From positions 806,001 through 870,000 of the forward strand of contig JAPDRO010000005.1 in assembly GCA_030247885.1 (NCBI GenBank): 64,000 nt of DNA, in the 5' to 3' direction. Positions 56,578 through 64,000 of this stretch are shown piece by piece (within the stretch, counting starts at the first letter, position 1; the number at the start of each line of letters is the position of its first letter). The notes below the pieces were generated by a model. The model was given only the letters and a program-made list of their open reading frames with translations. It did no database searches and was not told the origin of the DNA. The position numbers were made by a program, and so were the translations under genes. Source of the DNA: Taxawa tesnikishii (nom. ined.). Lineage: Eukaryota; Ascomycota; Dothideomycetes; Dothideales.

Positions 56578-58138
56578 ATGGCTTTCAACGGGCGCATGAG
56601 CATGGCGCGCCAGTCGTCTGTGCACTCCAGCCAGCAACGCAGCACCACCAAGAAGGAGGACGATGGCGACGCATTCATGACACTGGTGCGCCCAGCACAC
56701 TTTCACTATGTGCGCAGTCGCTAACATCACATAGCCTGACAGAGAAATCGCCGGATGTATCAGCGACATAGGAATCAGCTTCACAGTGCAGGACCTCATG
56801 AAACCCAACCCGCAGCAGATTCAGAAAGTCTTCGAATGGTTCGCCGAACTTCTCATGAACACGACGCGCGAGGTTGTCGCGCCGGCCATGAAGGCGGCAG
56901 CGGAAGAGATGTGCGGCGACGATGCGGATAGAATCTTCACGGCCGACACCAGGGATATGATGGGTTTCTTCATCATGCTCAGAAAGCTGCTTCTGGAGGT
57001 ATGCGGACACGTGCACCGTCGTGTTCTACACAGCTAATGGCTTGAAATAGTGCGGCATTAAAGACTTCACCTTCTCCGACCTTTACAAACCCACCCATGA
57101 CAGACTGGTCAAGATATTCTCCTACATCATCAACTTCATCCGTTTCCGCGAGTCGCAGACTTCGGTCATCGATGAGCATTTCAACAGCGCCGAGCGTACG
57201 AAGGCGCAGATCGAACAGCTTTACGCCGGCAACCAGGAGAAGGAAGAGCTGCTACAAGAGATGCAGCGCAACAGGAAGAACGTGGAAGCCGCCATGCGTG
57301 AGAAGGAAAAGCGCACTTCAGATCTCAAAACACGGCTGCTGGAATTGAAGAAGGGTCAAGAGCGCGTCGCAGAGCGTTTGGAGCGTGTCAAGGCACAGCA
57401 GGGCCAGCTCAAGGCCGTGCTTGAGGAGAAGAATACCATGGCCCTCAACATTCGTAAAGAGGCGGATAAGTTGCGCCCGTATACGCAACAGTCGCCTGCG
57501 GCGCTGGAAACCAGCCTACGCGATCTCAATGCCAATCTCAACAGCGACAAGACGGAGATCGAGCGCCTGGAACGACGCACACGCGCCCTGCAAGCTTCGT
57601 CCGATACCTTCGTGACCGTGACCGCCGATGTCGCATCGTTGACGCGACTGCTCGCCGACCTGCAGGATGAGATCAAGAAGGAAGACGAGGAAGCTGCCCG
57701 TGCCAGCAAGCACCGTGACGCCCTGAGCGAGCGCTCGAACAACGTCAGGGATGTCGAGCGCCAGGAACGGTTCTTAGCCAAACAGTTGAGTAACTGGCAG
57801 GAGCGCACTGAGAAGTTGAGACGTGGCGCGGAGGCCAAGCAGGAGGAGGCGAAGCGTCGCATGGAGGGTTTGAGGACTGTACATGAGGAATTGGGTCGTG
57901 AGAGGAGGGCGAGGGGTGAGGAGGTGGAGAGGAGGAGGATCAGGATCGAGCAGACGGAGAAGAAGGTGAGTGCTAAGGATGCCTTTCTCGTGGAAGTCCT
58001 GGAGCTAACCTTCCGTGACAGATGGCGGATATGAAGGATAATATTGAGAACGAGGTGCAGAGTGCCCGCGAAGAGTACATGAAGATGGAGTCGAAGATTG
58101 GTCTCTACATCACAGAGATGGAACATAGTCTGTGGTGA
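56578..58138 (+). CDS. nuf2: Kinetochore protein Nuf2
   Basis: Four exons: 56578-56685, 56735-56998, 57051-57965 and 58022-58138, totalling 467 residues. The N-terminal calponin-homology-like head reads [60 protein letters not shown] and [20 protein letters not shown], then [20 protein letters not shown]. From about residue 190 to the end is a long coiled coil ([20 protein letters not shown] ...). Nuf2 pairs with Ndc80 in the Ndc80 complex, which holds the kinetochore to microtubules. All splice phases agree and no slip is seen. Confidence 0.95.
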
Positions 58139-58862
58139 TTGGAGTTGGTGCATTTCGTTCGCAATCGCGGCGCGTTTGTATTTGGTTCGGATGGCGTTTT
58201 GATGAGGACGACACGATACCATTTTGCGATTTGGTGGAAAGTTGGCGTTCGGCTTTCGTTTGCGTCATGCTAATGAAGAGTATAAACCTCTTTGGATAAC
58301 GTTTCTCAACCAGAGGCGTTTCACACCAATCCTCCACCGCTCCTTCCAGAATAGCTACGCCCTAGCCGCGCTGCCAGCTGAAGCTCACCAGGCTCATGGA
58401 GAAGTTGTGCATGAGTATGGGAAATGCGATGACCAGAAACACGGAGAAACTCAGCGTAAGGATCGTGATCAGTCATGGTGACATGATAGGCAATTCCAAT
58501 TTTCACCATTGCACCAGTGTAAGGCGCATGAGGGAACGAGGTCCAGATGGGCAGAAGGGACTTACTCGATACTGAACGAGAATCGACGTGAAAGATGGTG
58601 GAAGGGTACGGCAATATAAGAGCATCGTTTGCAAGACGAGGTTAACGTGTTGTATAGAAGGGAAGAGAGGAGAAGGACATAAGGCAGCGGCCCGCATCAA
58701 GACTGAACTCAATACGTACGTGATTGCGATGCTCGGTAAGCATCATCCCTGCCGCAGTTTTGTGTAACAACCTTTACCGGGCTGGCTATTTTTGAATCGC
58801 TCTGTCGGTAAAGCATTGTCGGTACAGCAAATCTACAAAGCGACAACTGGACATAGAAAACA
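58139..58862. other. Intergenic region with a possible small membrane-protein exon
   Basis: About 720 bases. On the minus strand, at about 58376-58460, an open stretch reads FSVFLVIAFPILMHNFSMSL and then VSFSWQRG before a stop, preceded by a possible acceptor. A possible GTAAGT donor lies near 58570. This could be the last exon of a small membrane protein, but I cannot find a convincing start, so no gene is called. Confidence 0.3.
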
Positions 58863-59645
58863 TCAGTCCGACAATGCTTTCTGGAATACACACCACCTCT
58901 CCGCGACCGTCTTAATTCTCACGGTCCTCCCAACCCAACCACGCTCTCCAGCGCCGAAACTCTTAGTCGTCACGTTCAGTATGGAAACCTGTTCGTCCCA
59001 CGGGCTGGGAGTCTCATTCGCCCCTCCTTCGCCTAGATGCTCTCCTTCACCCTCTGCTCCAGCATCCTGGGCTTCGTCACCTGAGAATCCAGGCTGGCGA
59101 CATTCTACAAGGATAAGCTTCCGGCCTGACAGGTAAGCGCAATCGACAGCCGCAGCGAAGGTTCGGTTCAGGCCTTGTGCTGAGAATGAAGACGTGTGTT
59201 TGTGTAGCTGGATTGGATTTATGATGGTTAAGAGAGGTAGGACATCTCCTGTTGACCTGTTCTCTTGATTTGGGGTTGATGCATGCGATGAACGAGAATG
59301 CCGAAACGGCAGCACAGAAAGGTAGGCTTGGAGGTTGCCAAGGTCGGGGCAGAAGACTACATTTATGGTCCGGGATGTGGCGAGCAGATGCAGCGTTGAC
59401 AGGAGGAGTGGATGTACGGATGTCGACGATGCTTCGCTTGCTTCGGTAATTCTATCGTCGGTTCGGGACTGTGAGGCGGCCTGCAATGCGTACAAAAGCT
59501 GCTCGAGAAAAGCCTCGCGGGTCGAGCAGACGATCAGGGTCGTCGGAGAGGCATGGTGATTTAGAACATGCTGAATGATGTCCGGTAAAGAGATGTGTTC
59601 TAGCACGGTTGGCTGGACATGCTGCTTCTTGGAAATCTCTATCAT
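58863..59645 (-). CDS. Uncharacterised protein, 260 aa
   Basis: Intronless minus-strand frame starting at 59645 (MIEISKKQHVQPTVLEHISL). It contains ASPTTLIVCSTREAFLEQLL, RTINVVFCPDLGNLQAYLSV, LLTIINPIQLHKHTSSFSAQ, SGRKLILVECRQPGFSGDEA, an acidic stretch, and SPWDEQVSILNVTTKSFGAG ... GRTVRIKTVAERWCVFQKAL. Alternating hydrophobic strands and helices suggest an alpha/beta fold. I do not recognise the family; the organised secondary structure and length support a real gene. It is divergent from AP-3 beta across about 365 bases. Confidence 0.72.
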   Translation of the reverse strand: MIEISKKQHVQPTVLEHISLPDIIQHVLNHHASPTTLIVCSTREAFLEQLLYALQAASQSRTDDRITEASEASSTSVHPLLLSTLHLLATSRTINVVFCPDLGNLQAYLSVLPFRHSRSSHASTPNQENRSTGDVLPLLTIINPIQLHKHTSSFSAQGLNRTFAAAVDCAYLSGRKLILVECRQPGFSGDEAQDAGAEGEGEHLGEGGANETPSPWDEQVSILNVTTKSFGAGERGWVGRTVRIKTVAERWCVFQKALSD

Positions 59646-60010
59646 TGCTGGAGCGGTTGCGGTTTAGGAATTGTCCATGCCCAAAAGTGAACGCGTTGGG
59701 GCGCGAAGTCATGTTATGTCACTTTCTGACGCCGGATGGTGTAGACTTCAATCTCATTGTCCTGCCTCGCATAAGGATGGACACAGCAACGGATATGAGA
59801 GTAGACTTACTTTGTAATCGTGCCGTGTTCGTGTCGTGGTTATCACTGGGATACTCTGCAGAGGGTAGGACATGACGCATATAGCGGCGCCCCACCCCAC
59901 AAGCGATCCGTTCCAACATCACCCCGCCAAACGTCTATTGTATAGGTACTCGTCACGATTGAACCATACCGCAACACATCACGCTCTCTACCAGAGGGTG
60001 GCCGGTCAGA
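59646..60010. promoter_or_regulatory. Divergent promoter of the 260-aa gene and apl6
   Basis: About 365 bases separate the two starts; it must carry both promoters. Short overlapping frames here look accidental. Confidence 0.5.
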
Positions 60011-62594
60011 ATGGAGTCGATATCGCGCATCTCGAGCATGCTGGAAACGGGTACGCTATGCCACCGCTTCTGCCAAACCTGCGACAACCTCGCTAAACCG
60101 CGCAGCACGAGACCTCACCCTCGAAGCCGCCCGTGATGCCGGAGCCGCACGCCGATCTACCAGACAATTACCTGCTGCCCAGATAAAGAAGTTGCTTGAC
60201 AGCCGGAATGAAAGAGATGTGTTGGACGGTCTCCGGAGGGTCATTGCTGTATGTACACAAGGCACTCTTCAAAACCCATACCCACCACTCCGTTACGCTT
60301 TTGTGGACCGCTATGAGGCCATCTAACCTAAGTTTAGATGCAATACACCTCTCCGCTATCAACAACCCTTCCTTTCTTCCCCTCAGTTCTCAAGACCCTC
60401 TCTCAACAGACCTCATCGACCCGACCGCTAGTCTACACCTACCTCCTCCACCATGCCGAAGCCGATCCGGACACAGCGCTTCTCTCCGTCAACACGATCC
60501 AAAAGTCTCTTTCCGACTCGAACCCGCGAGTGCGCGCCCTTGCACTGAAGACAATGTCCGGCATCCGGGTCCCAGTTATCAGCCAGATCGTCTCATTAGC
60601 CATCAAGAAGGGCGTCGCCGACATGAGCCCTATAGTGCGGAAAGCGGCGGCCTTTGCGTGCGTGAAATGTGTGAGGCTGGACCCAAGCACGCTACCGCAA
60701 GTGACAGATTATCTGGGCCAGCTGCTAGGGGACAAGCAGTATTACGTGGCTGGAGCGGCCGTCGCGGCGTTTATGGAGCTTTGTCCCGAACGGCTGGATC
60801 TTATACACCCACATTACAGAAGTCTGGTACGGAAACTGGTGGATATGGATGAGTGGGGACAATTGGTTACGCTGAGGCTCATGACAATCTACGCGCGCAA
60901 ATCCTTCCCGAAACGGACGAGGCGGGTGAAGAAGAACAACACGGTAAAGGACAAGCATAAATCATTTTACGATGATGAGAAACTTGAAGAGGATGAGGAT
61001 GAAGTGAACTACGAGACGGTGGAAGTACTGGATCCGGACCTCGACCTCCTTCTCAGCTCTGCCCTCCCATTGCTTCAATCCCGCACCTCTGCCGTTGTCG
61101 TCGCCGTAGCACGAGCATACCTCTCTCTGGCACCTTCGGTATACCTGCATCATGCCATCGGACCTCTCATCGCTCTTTTGCGTGGACCGCAAGACATTCA
61201 GCAAATCAGTTTGTACAACATTGTGCGAGTCTGTCTCGCCTATCCGTCCTATTTTGTGCCCTACTTCCGACACTTTCTCCTGCACAGCACAGACTCACCC
61301 ACGATCTGGCGGCTGAAACTCGAGCTTCTCACATTAATATTCCCGTACTCCGCGGCCGATGTACAGGGTCTTCTTCTCACTGAACTCGAGCACTTCTCGC
61401 GCGGCCACGACGCCGCGCTTGTGCGCGAAAGTGTGCGCGCCATCGGCCGCTGCGCGCAAACCTCGGATGCCAAGACGTCTGCTCGCTGTTTGCGCCTTCT
61501 CTTGCGACAGGTGCACTCGCCAGATCAACATCTGGTCGCCGAAGCGCTTGAAGTGGTGCGACACTTGATTCAAAGAGACCCACTCACCCACGTCAAGACT
61601 GTGGTGCGGTTAGCCAAGAACCTTGATACGCTTACAGCGCCGGCTGCGCGTGCCAGCGTCGTCTGGCTGGTCGGCGAATTCGCGGGTTTGGCGGCGGAGC
61701 AGAACATTGCAGGCGATGTGCTGCGGATTCTGATCAAGGGCTACGCCGACGAAAGCGACGAGGTGCGACTGCAGATTGTCCTTCTCGCCGCGCGCGTGTA
61801 CCTGCACTGGCTGAACAGGAAAACGCGCGGCGTAAAGAGGAAGCAGCACAGAAGCCCCCGCGCCCGTCCGGCAGGAAAGCCAGATTCTGGCGCCTGAAGA
61901 CGATGACGGTGGATTTGGAGACCTGGCGGTCGATCTTCCCTCGACGAACGCACAGGCAGAGCAGATCGGCGCCGGGACGGCAGAACATCCTATCTCTCTG
62001 CTCTACCAACATACTCTGCTGCTGGCGCGGTACACGCCGTCATACGATGTGCGCGACCGTGCGCGTCTGTTCCGTGCCCTGCTCGCCGTGCCCTCGAGCA
62101 CGGATCTCGCTTCGCTGTTGCTGCTGGCGCCCAAACCCGTGCCGCAGGCCCCGAGCCCGAATGAGAGTCGCAAAGGCTTTGTGCTGGGCAGTGCAAGCTT
62201 GATTGTTGGAGAAGATGCGGGTGTGGGTGGGTTGAAGGGGTATGAGCAGTTGCCGGAGTGGGTACCAGAAGGCCAGGAGCCGGATCCTAGACTTAGGGAC
62301 GAAGGTGCGGAGGAGAAGAGTGAATATGCCAGAAGCACGGTTGGAGCTGCTACAGTGCCGGCCGGGAGGATGTTGGATGAGGCGGCAATGGCCAAGCCGG
62401 TGGCGCCTGTCAAGGAGAAGACATTGGATGATTGGTTGGCGGAGGATGAAGAAGATACGGGCAGTGAGGAGACGGCCACGGATGAAGACGAGGAGGAAGA
62501 GACCAGCGAGGAAGAGACGGATGAGGAGAAAAGCGAGGAGGACGAGGAGACGGAGAGCGAGAGTGAGGATGAGAATGTAAGGCTGGTTAAGTAA
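60011..62594 (+). CDS. apl6: AP-3 complex subunit beta
   Basis: Exons 60011-60050, 60106-60248 and 60338 to the stop at 62592-62594. It begins MESISRISSMLETARDLTLE, AARDAGAARRSTRQLPAAQI and KKLLDSRNERDVLDGLRRVI. The adaptin HEAT-repeat trunk follows (YLLHHAEADPDTALLSVNTI, RALALKTMSGIRVPVISQIV, MSPIVRKAAAFACVKCVRLD). A basic KKNNTVKDKHKSFYDDEK insert, further repeats and the hinge come next. The C-terminal part (LLYQHTLLLARYTPSYDVRD, LFRALLAVPSSTDLASLLLL, GYEQLPEWVPEGQ) ends in a long Glu-rich tail. AP-3 carries cargo from Golgi to vacuole. The frame slips by one base twice, near 61816-61826 and near 61870-61875. I see no ear domain, as in other short fungal forms. Confidence 0.92.
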
Positions 62595-63465
62595 GATACC
62601 CATTACTGCTTCTGAGCACGGAAACGAAAGAAGCGATGCTTGGATGCTTAGCATTCGCGTCCAACACATGCGGCTGTTTACACCTCGTCTATCCTCGTAC
62701 GTCTTTAGATGTTGCATCTATCATTATAGTGATTCGACGCCGATGCCTCTCTTGGCTTGCGTGCTTCGCTGCCTCGACTAACACGTGAACGGACGGACCG
62801 GCTCACAGGAATTACGCTGCCTGTGCATTCGTCAGTGAGGAACAGTCTCACTCAACGCTCACGGCCGTCACAACGCGATTGCTAGCGTCTGTATGTCCTC
62901 GAGACCAAGGACAGAAATCAGGGAAGAGGCTGAAGATGGTGTGTAATCCAAGCCAGCTTGGCAGGTTGGCTGACAACGGCAACTGTGCGTTTACGTACAA
63001 CACCAGCTGGTGTTGTTGCCGCGGTGGGGACAGCAACAGCAATCCCATGGCACTGGAGAAATTGCTTACAAGCACGGCCATCCATGTAATCCCCTGCATG
63101 ACGATTTTCTGTCCCTGCAGGTGTAGTTTGGAGTCGTGCTCTTTTGGAGAAAGCTTGACGAGAGGAGAGACTGGCTGAGTCCCGCCGGCAATGCAGGAGT
63201 TTCCCGTGGGGCGGACCTTATCTTACGTGCCGATGACGTTTCCAAGCGGCACGCGACAGTGACTTGTTCCTGACGAGAAACCAACAATTATGATTTCAGA
63301 TAAGCCTTGTTGCCGAACAGCCAGTCTACAGAATACATATACATATATATATATATATATTTATATATCCCATAACCTCTTCAAGCCGCATGGGTCATCC
63401 ACACCTGCATTGTCTGACTCGACTCCATCGGAACACCTCCACTGACCATTATCGGCAGCGCAGTC
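62595..63465. other. Intergenic region with an AT run
   Basis: About 870 bases. A (TA)n run lies at about 63336-63368. A plus-strand frame at 62879-63178 and minus frames nearby have no recognisable content. The region should hold the promoter of the carrier gene. Confidence 0.5.
63336..63368. repeat. TA dinucleotide microsatellite
   Basis: A run of TA units with two interruptions, about 100 bases upstream of the carrier start. It may be part of a promoter or simply a microsatellite. Confidence 0.8.
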
Positions 63466-64000
63466 ATGAGCTCTGACGCTCAGAGTTTCGTCGTCCCATT
63501 CCTGGGCGCCCTCCAGGCTTCGGTTGCTGTCTTGTTGACTGTGAGTGCTCGCTCAATAACATCGATCCTTGCACATCCCGGCTAATTCATCCCAGATCTT
63601 CTATGGCGTTCTCACTGCCCAGTTTGGGCTCATGTCCGAGGGCACTGCAAAAGATGTCTCCAAAGCATGCGTAAAGCTGTTCTTGCCTGCACTGCTGATT
63701 GTCAATGTCGGCCAGCAGCTGCACTCAGACACGGTTGGCCTTCTCTCGAAATCGCAAGATGCGTTGTTGTGGCTAACGTGGAATCCTAGGCCATCCGATA
63801 CGTCCCTGTCGTGATCTGGTCTCTGGTCTACAACATCCTGTCCATGATCATCGGCATCGTCTTGACCAAGGTCTTCAAACTCCCATCATGGTCGACACCT
63901 GCCATTGCCTTCAACAACACCACAGCGTTGCCTCTCCTTCTGGTTCAATCACTCGACGCGACCGGGATCCTCAAGTCTCTCGACAGCTCGTCAGATGCCG
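63466..64000 (+). CDS. Auxin efflux carrier family membrane protein (partial, runs off the window)
   Basis: Three exons so far: 63466-63540, 63596-63733 and from 63790 to the window end. The protein reads MSSDAQSFVVPFLGALQASV, AVLLTIFYGVLTAQFGLMSE, GTAKDVSKACVKLFLPALLI, VNVGQQLHSDTAIRYVPVVI and WSLVYNILSMIIGIVLTKVF, then KLPSWSTPAIAFNNTTALPL and LLVQSLDATGILKS. Hydrophobic membrane segments and the FNNTTALPL-type motif fit the PIN/auxin-efflux-like membrane transport family of fungi (yeast YNL095C/YBR287W group), some of which lie in the ER. Substrate is unknown. The C-terminal half lies beyond 64000. Confidence 0.85.

Noticed and set aside
57356-58222. 288-codon minus-strand frame
   Set aside because: Antisense of the Nuf2 coiled coil.
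1-64000. tRNA genes, rRNA, CRISPR arrays, viral or retroelement copies
   Set aside because: By eye I saw no cloverleaf with A/B boxes, no array of equal repeats, no reverse transcriptase, integrase or capsid motifs; a tRNA scan could still find one.

Overview
This window is nuclear DNA of a filamentous ascomycete (Pezizomycotina; a Dothideomycete is my best guess, at low certainty). Most genes carry short introns of about 50-80 nt with GTAAGT/GTATGT-like donors. The proteins are typical of moulds: Zn2Cys6 factor, Taf14, Dsc/Tul1 ligase, hybrid histidine kinase, Urm1, Gep4, AP-3. Two small inverted-repeat elements have very AT-rich interiors, as expected where RIP operates. No rRNA, tRNA, CRISPR array or bacterial-style operon was seen.

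Layout. 0-9 kb: a large DHX57/DHX29-type helicase, then Taf14 and the Ran-binding protein Yrb1 on the minus strand. 9.1-10.3 kb: an AT-rich foldback element with 97-bp inverted ends and TA target sites. 10.8-20 kb: an unrecognised 782-aa membrane protein, a KTR mannosyltransferase, a DUF4604 protein and a Tul1/Dsc1 RING ligase. 20-27 kb: a GH76-like protein, an unknown basic nuclear protein, Gep4, SmD3 and a glyoxalase-like protein. 27.0-27.5 kb: a second inverted-repeat element. 27.6-37 kb: an Irc6/p34 adaptin-binding protein, then a possible small catabolic cluster (decayed RidA, Zn2Cys6 regulator, DUF3237 protein, MFS transporter, amidase) built from two divergent pairs. 37-46 kb: Urm1, a PQ-loop transporter, an alpha-arrestin, a D-2-hydroxyacid dehydrogenase and a secreted tannase/feruloyl esterase. 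46-64 kb: an E2 enzyme, an unknown conserved protein, a PAS hybrid histidine kinase, Nuf2, an unknown protein, AP-3 beta and the start of an auxin-efflux-type carrier that runs off the window.

How the genes work together. Most are unlinked housekeeping genes (splicing, transcription, kinetochore, vesicle traffic, tRNA thiolation, protein quality control). The only stretch that looks like a functional neighbourhood is 28.7-36.6 kb. The secreted tannase esterase and the dehydrogenase next to it could also serve plant-matter use, but nothing ties them together.

A technical pattern dominates the window. In about twelve otherwise well-conserved genes the reading frame slips, almost always by exactly one missing base and mostly at a short homopolymer, while the protein similarity carries on in the next frame. 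This looks like systematic homopolymer under-calling in the assembly rather than gene decay. I annotate these as genes and give approximate slip positions. Family names come from recalled motifs and alignments, not searches.
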